A stretch of DNA of 64,000 bases from Phaeobacter inhibens DSM 16374 (GTDB lineage: Bacteria; Pseudomonadota; Alphaproteobacteria; Rhodobacterales; Rhodobacteraceae). The position numbers and the translations under genes are program-made. Positions within the stretch are counted from its first letter, which is position 1. Each line of letters begins with the position of its first letter. Under the pieces are notes generated by a model. It did no database searches, had not been told where the DNA came from, and saw only the letters and a program-made list of their open reading frames with translations. The stretch covers positions 2,574,009-2,638,008 of the forward strand of contig NZ_KI421498.1 in NCBI RefSeq assembly GCF_000473105.1, given 5' to 3'. Shown in pieces: positions 1 to 7,559 of the stretch.

Positions 1-254
1 CAGCGCGCCTCTCCATGCTGATGTCGATCCCGACAATCATCGCCTCGGGCGTGTTGCTGGGCGCTGAAGTGGCCATAGATGCAAACACCGCGGTGATGCG
101 GGATGCGGCCATAGCGGCGCTGTTGTCGATGATTGCCGCGCTTGCGGCCCTGACCCTGATGATGCGGCTGCTGCGCTCCGTCAGCTTCACACCCTATGTT
201 ATCTATCGCGTGGCTTTGGGCCTAGTGCTGCTGACCATCGCCTATCAGGGCTGA
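1..254 (+). CDS. uppP: Undecaprenyl-diphosphatase UppP, C-terminal fragment
   Basis: Only the last 83 complete codons lie in the window; the gene starts upstream. The visible part has two hydrophobic membrane segments and the family-typical end with FTPYVIYRVALG. UppP is an integral inner-membrane enzyme that dephosphorylates undecaprenyl pyrophosphate to recycle the lipid carrier for peptidoglycan and other surface polymers. The catalytic motifs are outside the window, so the name rests on the C-terminal signature alone. A bidirectional terminator follows, separating it from the convergent gene on the minus strand. Confidence 0.8.
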   Translation, partial: ARLSMLMSIPTIIASGVLLGAEVAIDANTAVMRDAAIAALLSMIAALAALTLMMRLLRSVSFTPYVIYRVALGLVLLTIAYQG

Positions 255-284
255 CAAGTCGGCGCCAAACCACGCCAAATAAAA

Positions 285-309
285 AAGGCGCGGATCTGCG
301 CCGCGCCTT
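285..309. terminator. Bidirectional rho-independent terminator
   Basis: Perfect 9-bp inverted repeat AAGGCGCGG / CCGCGCCTT (285-293 and 301-309) with a 7-nt loop, flanked by an A-run on the left and a T-rich stretch on the right. It lies between the convergent uppP and NDUFA9-like genes and can serve both. Confidence 0.85.
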
Positions 310-334
310 AACTTTTCCGGACAGGTCCGGGTGA

Positions 335-1324
335 TCAGAGATCGTTGCGCAGGTTGCGCGCGGAGTCCATCAGTTCATTGTATTGACCGGAGGGGCGGAA
401 CTTCCACAGGTAGTCCGGCAAAACCGACGCCAGGGAAACCGGGCGGATCCCCAGCTCATCAAAACCTTTGGCGCCATCAGAGACCACATTGTCAGCCTCA
501 AGGTTCTTCAGCTGATCGCGGGTCAGCATTTTGTTCTCGATCAGCTGGAAGCTCACGAATTGCATCACATCAAAGCCAAGCGCCACAAGCTTTGCAATCG
601 GGCCGGGCAGCGACAACACCAGACGACGGCGATCAATCACCTCAAGCATCTGCTGCATCAGCGCGCCAAAGCTCTTCACCTCCGGACCGCCCAGCTCATA
701 AACGCCCGGCTTCGCCTGTCCCAACAGCGCAGCAACAGCTGCCTTGGCGACATCATCGACATAAACAGGCTGGAACTTGGTATCGGCATGGGCAATCGGC
801 AGGACCGGCGACAGGCGTGTCATCGCAGCAAACCGATTGAAAAACTGATCTTCGGCACCGAAAATGATGGACGGACGCAGAATCACGGCCTCTGGCATAT
901 GGGTCAGCACGGCCGTTTCGCCCGCAGCCTTGGATTGGGCGTATGCGCTGTCGCTGTCCTGATCTGCACCGATTGCAGACACATGCACCATGGTGCTGAC
1001 GCCCTGATCGGCAGCGATTCGCGCGATACGATCAGCACCATCTGCCTGCACCGCATCAAATGTGTTTTTACCCAGCTCATTCAGGATGCCAACGCAGTTC
1101 ACAACCGCATCTGCCCCCTGCATCACTGCGGCAACCGACGCATCATCGCGGATATTGCACAGGACAGGCTCCACCTGGCCGGGCACGCCATAAGGTTTGA
1201 CATACATCGCCTCATTCGGGCGGCGTACGGCGACACGGACGCGCCAGCCCTCCTTGGCCATGCGGCGCGCGATGTAACGGCCGACAAAACCGGACCCACC
1301 ATAGATCGTGACCAGTTTGGACAT
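335..1324 (-). CDS. Complex I NDUFA9-like NAD(P)-binding subunit
   Basis: A 329-residue atypical short-chain dehydrogenase/reductase. The N-terminal Rossmann motif GGSGFVGRYIA is followed by a dinucleotide-binding core and segments such as VNCVGIL and HVSAIGAD. Similar proteins in alphaproteobacteria are annotated as the complex I NDUFA9 subunit family; in mitochondria this accessory subunit binds NADPH at the junction of the matrix and membrane arms. No other nuo gene is nearby, so a link to complex I is by family only. It could be another NAD-dependent epimerase-like protein. The start is supported by a conserved-looking MSKLVTIYGG N-terminus. Confidence 0.75.
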   Translation of the reverse strand: MSKLVTIYGGSGFVGRYIARRMAKEGWRVRVAVRRPNEAMYVKPYGVPGQVEPVLCNIRDDASVAAVMQGADAVVNCVGILNELGKNTFDAVQADGADRIARIAADQGVSTMVHVSAIGADQDSDSAYAQSKAAGETAVLTHMPEAVILRPSIIFGAEDQFFNRFAAMTRLSPVLPIAHADTKFQPVYVDDVAKAAVAALLGQAKPGVYELGGPEVKSFGALMQQMLEVIDRRRLVLSLPGPIAKLVALGFDVMQFVSFQLIENKMLTRDQLKNLEADNVVSDGAKGFDELGIRPVSLASVLPDYLWKFRPSGQYNELMDSARNLRNDL

Positions 1325-1530
1325 CTTTTGGCTCCTACATTAGCTGTTGATCCGATTTACCGCCCCGTGCCCTTTGGAACAAGGCGCAAATCGCCCCATC
1401 ACGGCACAACTCGCTCTACGCCCTATTCCACAGGACCATTAACGGCTGATTTAGCTCCGTGATATAGGCTGTGTACCAATCCCGAATACCAGTTCATCAA
1501 ATGTCAAAGGCAGATCGGAGGCCCGGCATC

Positions 1531-1941
1531 ATGGTGTCAGCGGACGACAGAACCCTGATTCACAGAAGTGTTGAAAGCGAACGTATGGAACTGGATCACT
1601 TTGTGCCCCTGTTCTACACGAAATTTTTCGAAACCTGCCCCGATGTTCGCACATTTTTCCCCAATGATATGGCAGGTCAGCATGAAAAATTGCTGACTTC
1701 GCTCACGTATATTATAGAAGCATTGGATCACCCGGAAAAACTGTCGGCGATTCTGAAACATCAGGGAGAGCGCCATCGTGCGATCCGGATCACCGATGCA
1801 CATTTTGATGGATTCATTTACAGCTTCACCAGTGCCCTGGCAGAGACCCTCGGCCCGGAATGGAGCGAAGACACACATAGCGCCTGGCGCGTCTTTCTGA
1901 CTGATGTGGCGCTTAACATGAACTTTCTCAGACCCACATGA
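1531..1941 (+). CDS. Single-domain globin
   Basis: A 136-residue globin related to the haem domain of flavohaemoglobins, with no reductase domain attached. From the chosen start, Y29 fits the B10 tyrosine, Q50 the E7 distal residue and H82 (GERH) the proximal haem ligand; SEDTHSAWRVFL is a typical G/H-helix stretch. Likely roles are oxygen or nitric oxide binding in the cytoplasm. The start at 1531 is chosen because GGAGG sits at 1517-1521 with 9-nt spacing; in-frame starts at 1471 and 1501 would add 20 or 10 residues. It stands alone, with no partner reductase nearby. Confidence 0.8.
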   Translation: MVSADDRTLIHRSVESERMELDHFVPLFYTKFFETCPDVRTFFPNDMAGQHEKLLTSLTYIIEALDHPEKLSAILKHQGERHRAIRITDAHFDGFIYSFTSALAETLGPEWSEDTHSAWRVFLTDVALNMNFLRPT

Positions 1942-2038
1942 CCACCATTGCCAGATCTAGGGGCGACATCAGCTGTGGCCTGCAGCCGCCACTCGCCCTG
2001 ACCGATATGGCAAGAAACAAGACCCATGAATTTTCCGT

Positions 2039-2067
2039 TTGACGGCCCTGCCGCTTCTGCTTATACG
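2039..2067 (+). promoter_or_regulatory. Sigma-70-type promoter of tRNA-Leu copy 1
   Basis: TTGACG (2039-2044), a 17-nt spacer, then TATACG (2062-2067), 15 nt upstream of the mature tRNA 5' end. The same promoter recurs before copy 2. Confidence 0.8.
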
Positions 2068-2082
2068 CCCCTCACGACACCT

Positions 2083-2169
2083 GCCCAGGTGGCGGAATTG
2101 GTAGACGCGCTAGCTTCAGGTGCTAGTGTCCGTATGGACGTGGAGGTTCGAGTCCTCTCCTGGGCACCA
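2083..2169 (+). tRNA. tRNA-Leu(CAG), copy 1
   Basis: An 87-nt class II tRNA with encoded CCA. The acceptor stem is GCCCAGG / CCTGGGC, the D arm carries GGCGGAATTGGTAGACGCG, the anticodon loop is TTCAGGT (anticodon CAG, reading CUG), and there is a variable arm followed by the T loop GGTTCGAGTCC. Identical to the copy 278 bp downstream. Confidence 0.97.
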
Positions 2170-2315
2170 TATCCCTCGATATCAAGTAACGTATAACGCC
2201 GCTCATATTGAGCGCATGGCCGGTTTGCACCCTTGATGTCACCCCTTAAATTTCCCTGCCATCCCCGCGGATCAGACGTCGAATTTCCGGATCTGCTACG
2301 CAGTGAATTTTCCGT

Positions 2316-2344
2316 TTGACGGCCCTGCCGCTTCTGCTTATACG
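2316..2344 (+). promoter_or_regulatory. Sigma-70-type promoter of tRNA-Leu copy 2
   Basis: TTGACG (2316-2321), 17-nt spacer, TATACG (2339-2344). Identical to the promoter of copy 1; the tRNA starts 16 nt further on. Confidence 0.8.
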
Positions 2345-2360
2345 CCCCCTCACGACACCT

Positions 2361-2447
2361 GCCCAGGTGGCGGAATTGGTAGACGCGCTAGCTTCAGGTG
2401 CTAGTGTCCGTATGGACGTGGAGGTTCGAGTCCTCTCCTGGGCACCA
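2361..2447 (+). tRNA. tRNA-Leu(CAG), copy 2
   Basis: Identical in all 87 positions to the first copy, including anticodon CAG and terminal CCA. The open reading frame that runs across it is not a gene. Confidence 0.97.
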
Positions 2448-2669
2448 TATCCCCGACAGTATAATTTGCACGAACAGCACTCTATGGCGCTGGGTATTGC
2501 GTATCGGCCTCTCCGTTACTCACTATGCTCCGCCTTGACCTGACCTGAGGTTCCGCCTGATTGCAGACGTGCCGACCGATCCTACGCCCTGCAAGAGTTG
2601 AGTTTGCCCGCCGAAACCCCTATCTCGGTGCCAAACCCGCCGCATCGGCAAGACAAAGGATCCTGTCTC

Positions 2670-3284
2670 TTGGCCAATCACCTCTATCAAAACGACTTGC
2701 CCGACGGGCTCGATCTGGGGCCGGTGGTCGCGATCGACTGCGAGACAATGGGGCTCAACCCGCATCGGGATCGGCTCTGTGTTGTCCAGCTGTCGGGCGG
2801 TGACGGCAATGCCCACATGGTGCAGATCGCCAAGGGGCAGTCCGAAGCGCCAAATCTTTGCGCGATGCTTGAGGACCCCAACGTTCTGAAATTGTTTCAT
2901 TTTGGCCGGTTCGATATTGCCGCGATGTATCATGCCTTTGGCGCATTGGCGGCCCCGGTGTATTGTACAAAGATCGCCAGCCGTCTGGTGCGGACCTATA
3001 CGGATCGCCATGGGCTGAGAAACCTGACGCAGGAGCTGATCGGCGTGGATATTTCCAAACAACAGCAGATGAGCGATTGGGGCGCAGCCCAGCTGAGCGA
3101 CGCACAGCTTGATTATGCCGCCTCCGACGTGCTGCACCTACACCGTTTGCGTGCCGCTCTGGACAAGCGTCTGGATCGCGAAGACCGCAGCGAAATGGCC
3201 CAAGCTTGCTTCGATTTCCTGCCAATGCGGGCCAAGTTGGACCTCGCGGGTTGGTCTGACACAGACATCTTTGCACACTCATGA
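2670..3284 (+). CDS. rnd: Ribonuclease D-type 3'-5' exonuclease
   Basis: A DEDDy exonuclease that trims RNA 3' ends. From the TTG start, D23 and E25 lie in AIDCETMG, the third acidic residue is in HFGRFD, and the last Tyr/Asp pair is in YAASDVLHL, so all catalytic residues are present. At 204 residues it is only the exonuclease domain; the C-terminal HRDC domains of the E. coli enzyme are missing, as in other alphaproteobacterial short forms. The TTG at 2670 is chosen because AAGGA lies 9 nt upstream and translation then begins MANHLY; a TTG at 2598 would add 24 poorly plausible residues. The stop overlaps the kdsD start by 4 bp. Confidence 0.85.
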   Translation: MANHLYQNDLPDGLDLGPVVAIDCETMGLNPHRDRLCVVQLSGGDGNAHMVQIAKGQSEAPNLCAMLEDPNVLKLFHFGRFDIAAMYHAFGALAAPVYCTKIASRLVRTYTDRHGLRNLTQELIGVDISKQQQMSDWGAAQLSDAQLDYAASDVLHLHRLRAALDKRLDREDRSEMAQACFDFLPMRAKLDLAGWSDTDIFAHS

Positions 3285-4252
3285 GCAGCGCAGAGACATT
3301 CCTCGCCACCGCGCGACAGGTGATCACTGATGAAGCCCGCGCACTTGATGCGCTGGCGGACGGCCTGGATGCGCGCTTTGCCGAAGCGGTTGATCTGGTC
3401 TTGCAAGCCGAAGGTCGCGTCATCGTCAGCGGGATCGGCAAATCCGGCCATATCGGTCATAAGATCGCCGCCACCCTCGCATCAACCGGGACCCCCGCCT
3501 ATTTCGTTCATCCAGCGGAAGCCAGCCATGGTGACCTCGGCATGTTGTCCAAGGGTGATGTGGTTCTGGCGATCTCCAACTCAGGCGAAGCGCCCGAACT
3601 GGCCAATCTTCTGTCCTTCACACGTCGCTTCGGTATCCCGCTTATTGGTCTGTCCAGCCGCATGGACAGCACCCTGATGAAAGAGGCAGATGTGCACCTG
3701 CAAATTCCCGCGTTGGGGGAGGCTTGCGGCTTCGGCATGGTGCCGTCGATCTCAACAACGCTGACCCTGGCGATGGGTGATGCGCTGGCCATCGCCCTGA
3801 TGAAGCATCGCGATTTCCGGCCTGAGAACTTCCGCGCCTTCCACCCCGGTGGCAAATTGGGTGCGCGGCTGTCAAAGGTTGACGATCTTATGCATGACGG
3901 GACCGCGCTGCCACTGGTCGGTGCCGACACCCCCATGTCCGATGCGCTGATCGAAATCAGCCAGAAAGGATTTGGTGTCGCAGGCGTAACAGGCGCAAAT
4001 GGCACTCTGCAGGGCATTATCACCGACGGTGACCTAAGGCGGCATATGGATGGATTGCTGGACAAGACGGCGGCGGATGTGATGACCAGCAGACCAACCA
4101 CGATTGCCCCCGGTTCCCTGGCCGAAGAGGCCGTCGCGATCATGAACGACCGTAAGATTACCTGCCTGTTTGTTGTCGATCCCGGAGGTGACACAGCACA
4201 GGCAGTGGGATTGCTGCATATTCACGACTGCCTGCGCGTCGGGTTGGGCTAA
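3281..4252 (+). CDS. kdsD: Arabinose-5-phosphate isomerase (KpsF/GutQ family)
   Basis: Converts D-ribulose 5-phosphate to D-arabinose 5-phosphate, the first step to KDO of the lipopolysaccharide core. The 323-residue protein has an N-terminal SIS domain (VSGIGKSGHIGHK, then AISNSGEAPELANLL) and two C-terminal CBS domains (about residues 205-320), the standard KdsD layout. ATGA overlap with rnd and a 15-bp gap to lptC suggest cotranscription. Its place ahead of the lpt genes matches its LPS role. Confidence 0.93.
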   Translation: MSSAETFLATARQVITDEARALDALADGLDARFAEAVDLVLQAEGRVIVSGIGKSGHIGHKIAATLASTGTPAYFVHPAEASHGDLGMLSKGDVVLAISNSGEAPELANLLSFTRRFGIPLIGLSSRMDSTLMKEADVHLQIPALGEACGFGMVPSISTTLTLAMGDALAIALMKHRDFRPENFRAFHPGGKLGARLSKVDDLMHDGTALPLVGADTPMSDALIEISQKGFGVAGVTGANGTLQGIITDGDLRRHMDGLLDKTAADVMTSRPTTIAPGSLAEEAVAIMNDRKITCLFVVDPGGDTAQAVGLLHIHDCLRVGLG

Positions 4253-4267
4253 CGGAGGCCAAGGACG

Positions 4268-4867
4268 ATGGACGGCTATTCCCGCCTTGTGGCCTACCTG
4301 AAGGTCCTGCTGCCGCTGATGGCTCTGGCGTTGATGTCGACCATGTTCCTGATTTCGCGCGGCGTGAACACCGATGCAGTGATCCCTTTTGCGGAGCAGG
4401 ATCTGGAAGACCGCACCCGTGGTCAGCAGATCACCGCGCCATTTTTCTCAGGCACCACGGCGCAGGGCGATGAAATCATGGTGACCGCTGCCCTCGCCCG
4501 CCCAGGCGGAGCAGATGCGCCGGCGACGGCTGTGAATCTTGAAGCTGAGATCAAGATGATCGGCGGCGGCCGTTTCCTGCTAAGTTCCGACACCGGCGCC
4601 TTGCGCCCGGATAAGGATATGGCAAACTTTCGCGGCGATGTTGAAATCCTGTCCAGCGATGGTTTGCGTGTCACGACTCAGGAATTGAATGCCGCGCTCA
4701 ATGGTGTACGCGCTGACAGCCCCGGCCCGGTTCAGGCCAGCGGTGCCATAGGTGATCTGACCGCTGGTGCCATGCACATCGATACAAAAACCGAAAGCGG
4801 GGCGGTACATATGGTTTTCAACAAAGGGGTCAAGCTGCTATATGACCCGCAACAATCGGAAAGATAA
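4268..4867 (+). CDS. lptC: LPS export protein LptC
   Basis: A bitopic inner-membrane protein that takes LPS from the LptBFG transporter and hands it to LptA. One N-terminal membrane segment (about residues 13-30, LKVLLPLMALALMSTMFLI) is followed by a periplasmic beta-rich domain. At 199 residues it is within family range. Sequence conservation in LptC is weak, so the call leans on topology and on position directly before lptA and lptB. Confidence 0.85.
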   Translation: MDGYSRLVAYLKVLLPLMALALMSTMFLISRGVNTDAVIPFAEQDLEDRTRGQQITAPFFSGTTAQGDEIMVTAALARPGGADAPATAVNLEAEIKMIGGGRFLLSSDTGALRPDKDMANFRGDVEILSSDGLRVTTQELNAALNGVRADSPGPVQASGAIGDLTAGAMHIDTKTESGAVHMVFNKGVKLLYDPQQSER

Positions 4868-4870
4868 CCT

Positions 4871-5371
4871 GTGTTGTATCTGCGTGTTTTGATGTTCTGC
4901 CTGCCGGTCACCCTGTTTTCCACAGGGCTGTCGGCGCAATCTGCGTCCATTGCATTTGGCGCAGTCAAGGCAGACCCCTCCCAACCGGTTGAGGTCACCG
5001 CAGAAACACTGGATGTAAATCAGGCTGATGGCTCGGCACGGTTTATCGGTGATGTGGTGATTATTCAGGGTGTGATGCGCCTATCGGCAAATGACGTGCT
5101 GGTGATCTACAAGCAGGACGAAACCGGAAAGACTGGCGTGGAGCGGCTGGAAGCCTCCGGCAATGTGATCCTGGTCAATGGTCCCGACGCAGCTGAGGCC
5201 GACAAGGCAGAGTATACCATCGACTCTGGCACTGTTGTGATGACTGGCAATGTCCTGCTGAGCCAGTCAACAGGCACGTTGACCTCCAACCGTCTTGTGG
5301 TGGATCTGACCACCGGCACCGCAAGCCTGTCCGGTCGCGTCAAGACCATCCTTAACGGCGGCAGTGACTGA
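4871..5371 (+). CDS. lptA: LPS transport periplasmic protein LptA
   Basis: A 166-residue OstA-like periplasmic protein that forms the bridge carrying LPS to the outer membrane. It has a signal peptide ending near LSAQSA, then the beta-jellyroll repeat typical of the family ([27 protein letters not shown]-type turns). GTG start 3 nt after the lptC stop; its own stop overlaps the lptB ATG by one base. Confidence 0.88.
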   Translation: MLYLRVLMFCLPVTLFSTGLSAQSASIAFGAVKADPSQPVEVTAETLDVNQADGSARFIGDVVIIQGVMRLSANDVLVIYKQDETGKTGVERLEASGNVILVNGPDAAEADKAEYTIDSGTVVMTGNVLLSQSTGTLTSNRLVVDLTTGTASLSGRVKTILNGGSD

Positions 5372-6129
5372 TGGCAAAACCGGAACTGACAGTCACCAGC
5401 GGCAGCTCAGGCCTGCGCATTGAAAAATTGCGTAAATCCTACAGCAAGAAAGTGGTGATCCGCGACGTCTCCATGTCGCTGGACCGAGGCGAGGTGGTCG
5501 CCCTGCTTGGGCCCAACGGCTCGGGTAAGACCACCAGCTTCTACGCCATTGCTGGCCTCGTATTTCCGGAAGCAGGCTCTGTCACGATTGACGGGCAGAA
5601 TGCCACCACCTTGCCAATGTATCGCCGTGCCCGCATGGGAATTGGCTATCTGCCGCAGGAGATGTCGATCTTCCGCGGCCTGTCGGTAGAAGACAATATC
5701 TCCTCCGTGCTGGATATTGCGGTAAAGCACGCTCACAAGCGGCGCGAGCGGCTGGAGGAGCTGCTGTCAGATTTTTCAATCGAGCATCTGCGCCGCGCGC
5801 CGGCTCTCGCATTGTCGGGTGGCGAGCGTCGCCGCGTCGAAATCGCCCGCTGCCTAGCTGCAGACCCTAAGTATCTGCTGCTGGATGAGCCCTTCGCCGG
5901 AGTGGATCCGATTTCTGTAGGCGACATTCGCCATCTGGTCGGCGATCTGAAAAAACGCGGTATCGGCGTGCTGATTACCGACCACAATGTCCGCGAAACA
6001 CTGGAGATCGTGGACCGGGCATATATCCTGCACGACGGCAAGGTGCTGATGTCCGGCACCCCAGCAGAGGTGGTCGACAATGAGAACGTCCGCCGCGTTT
6101 ATCTCGGTGACAATTTCCGAATTTCCTGA
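5371..6129 (+). CDS. lptB: LPS export ABC transporter ATPase LptB
   Basis: Cytoplasmic ATPase that powers LPS extraction. All ABC motifs are present: Walker [10 protein letters not shown] (about residues 47-55), Q-loop [16 protein letters not shown], signature LSGGERRR, Walker [13 protein letters not shown] and H-loop TDHN. Length 252 is normal. Partner permeases lptF and lptG are not in the window. In many proteobacteria rpoN follows lptB; here hpf comes next and rpoN is absent. Confidence 0.95.
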   Translation: MAKPELTVTSGSSGLRIEKLRKSYSKKVVIRDVSMSLDRGEVVALLGPNGSGKTTSFYAIAGLVFPEAGSVTIDGQNATTLPMYRRARMGIGYLPQEMSIFRGLSVEDNISSVLDIAVKHAHKRRERLEELLSDFSIEHLRRAPALALSGGERRRVEIARCLAADPKYLLLDEPFAGVDPISVGDIRHLVGDLKKRGIGVLITDHNVRETLEIVDRAYILHDGKVLMSGTPAEVVDNENVRRVYLGDNFRIS

Positions 6130-6466
6130 TCTCACCAGCTGCAATCCCTGATGTGCTGCCTCCGCGTCCGATAGCCGCTTCTCTCGGGCGCCATCCGTCA
6201 ACCCTATGACAACAGGTGGAAACCCGCTGCCTCCTCATATTTGGGTAACCGATTGACGCCGATTTGCATTGACTCTCCCGCCCGGTTGTCATCGAATTGA
6301 CCCATGGCAAACCCGCAGTCCGATGCTGTCCTCGCTCCAGCCTTGTTACCAAGGCCCAGACGAATGCAATCGACTGTCTTGCCTAAATCCCACTTTCAAA
6401 ACTGAACGATAGCAGGCGGGCTTGGCCCGAACTGGGTTTTGAAGGTCTATTTGTGAAGGAGATCAC
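6130..6466. other. 337-bp intergenic region with structured hpf leader
   Basis: No open frame of merit. The 3' part contains a nested inverted repeat: outer arms TTCAAAAC (6395-6402) / GTTTTGAA (6436-6443) around an inner CGGGC-TTG-GCCCG hairpin (6417-6429), just upstream of the hpf ribosome-binding site. A smaller CCTTG/CAAGG repeat lies further upstream. A promoter for hpf is expected here but I cannot place it with confidence. Confidence 0.5.
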
Positions 6467-7030
6467 ATGCGTTACCAAATCAGCGGAAAACAGATCGACA
6501 TTGGCGAAGCGTTGCAGTCCCATGTGCAATCGGAGCTTGGAGCGGCGGTCGCGAAATATGCTGAACGCCCGACTGACGCCAATGTCGTCTTTTCGCGGTC
6601 TGCGCATGAATATGTTTGTGAAACGACCGTGCATCTGTCCACAGGTCTGACCGCGCAAGCAAAAGCGCATGCCACTGAAATTTATGCCGCATTCGAGGCC
6701 TGCTGTGAAAAAATGGAAAAACAGCTGCGCCGTTACAAACGCCGCCTGAAGGACCATCACCGCGACCGGAGCGAGCCGGTTGAACTCTCCGGCGCTAGCT
6801 CTTATATCCTCGCCTCTGAAGACGCCGGCACCGAGTCTGAACCAGAGTCATTGCAGCCAATCATCGTCGCCGAGATGGAAACGCAAATTCCGTCCCTCTC
6901 GGTTGGTGAGGCCGTGATGCAAATGGAACTGGCAGGCGCCCCGGTTCTGGTGTTTCGCAAGGAAGGCAAGGACGGCCTGAATGTCGTCTATCGTCGGGAA
7001 GACGGGAATATCGGGTGGATCGATCCGTAA
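6467..7030 (+). CDS. hpf: Ribosome hibernation-promoting factor, long form
   Basis: A 187-residue protein with an N-terminal S30AE domain (MRYQISGKQIDIGEALQ; basic stretch KRRLKDHHRD near residue 95) and a C-terminal dimerisation domain ending in VVYRREDGNIGWIDP. Long HPF binds the 30S subunit and joins 70S ribosomes into inactive 100S dimers in stationary phase. AAGGAG sits 5 nt before the ATG. The hpf-ptsN order downstream of lptB is conserved in many proteobacteria. Confidence 0.92.
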   Translation: MRYQISGKQIDIGEALQSHVQSELGAAVAKYAERPTDANVVFSRSAHEYVCETTVHLSTGLTAQAKAHATEIYAAFEACCEKMEKQLRRYKRRLKDHHRDRSEPVELSGASSYILASEDAGTESEPESLQPIIVAEMETQIPSLSVGEAVMQMELAGAPVLVFRKEGKDGLNVVYRREDGNIGWIDP

Positions 7031-7073
7031 CCTGTCACGGCGTCTTACGTGAGTTGAGCGGAGCAATCGAAGT

Positions 7074-7538
7074 ATGCAGATCTCTAACATCCTGAAGCCA
7101 GAGGCCGTTCGTGTCTTTGGCGCTGCATCCAGCAAAAAGCGTCTGTTTCAAGAGATTGCTGATGTTGCTCAACTCGCCTACGGGCTGCCCGCGCAACCAA
7201 CGGTCGAGGCTTTGCTGGATCGCGAAAGCCTTGGCCCCACCGGAGTCGGGCACGGCGTTGCCCTGCCCCATGCCCGTCTTGATGGTCTGGACAAGGTGGT
7301 TGGTGTGTTTCTGGTGCTGGACACACCGCTGGAATTTGGCGCTGTGGACCGCCAGCCGATCGACATTGCGTTCGCGCTGTTTGCACCCGAAGATGCCGGT
7401 GTCGAGCACCTGAAGGCTCTCGCGCTGGTGTCGCGCACCCTGCGCGAGCAGAGTTTCTGCACGAAACTGCGGGCGAATCCCGATCCGGCAACGCTCCACA
7501 CGATCCTGACAGAAGATCAGTCCGTTCAGGCGGCCTGA
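7074..7538 (+). CDS. ptsN: Nitrogen PTS enzyme IIA (PtsN)
   Basis: A 154-residue EIIA-type-2 domain protein. The phosphorylated histidine lies in the family motif GVGHGVALPHARL. EIIA-Ntr takes phosphate from PtsP/PtsO and regulates nitrogen, potassium and envelope functions by protein contacts; it transports no sugar. Placed 43 bp after hpf, likely in one transcript. Confidence 0.92.
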   Translation: MQISNILKPEAVRVFGAASSKKRLFQEIADVAQLAYGLPAQPTVEALLDRESLGPTGVGHGVALPHARLDGLDKVVGVFLVLDTPLEFGAVDRQPIDIAFALFAPEDAGVEHLKALALVSRTLREQSFCTKLRANPDPATLHTILTEDQSVQAA

Positions 7539-7559
7539 TCCGGTCTGATCATCTGGCGA

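Larger units (their letters stand above)
2027..2175 (+). repeat. Direct repeat, copy 1 (promoter plus tRNA-Leu)
   Basis: This 149-bp segment matches 2304-2453 except for one C in a C-run (four here, five in copy 2). It carries the complete promoter and tRNA gene. About 128 bp of unrelated DNA lies between the copies. Confidence 0.95.
2304..2453 (+). repeat. Direct repeat, copy 2 (promoter plus tRNA-Leu)
   Basis: Second copy of the duplicated unit, with a single extra C between the -10 element and the tRNA. Identity begins 12 nt before the -35 and ends 6 nt after the CCA, so the unit is a self-contained transcription module. Confidence 0.95.

Noticed and set aside
383-1462. Long plus-strand open frame (359 codons)
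   Set aside because: Antisense to the NDUFA9-like gene, which has a clear Rossmann motif. The translation is His/Arg/Gln-rich with no family pattern.
2027-2453. tRNA duplication as a phage or island attachment site
   Set aside because: No integrase, no foreign genes between the copies, and the repeat covers promoter plus whole tRNA, unlike an att repeat, which copies only a tRNA end.
2316-2543. 75-codon open frame across tRNA-Leu copy 2
   Set aside because: It is the tRNA gene read as protein.
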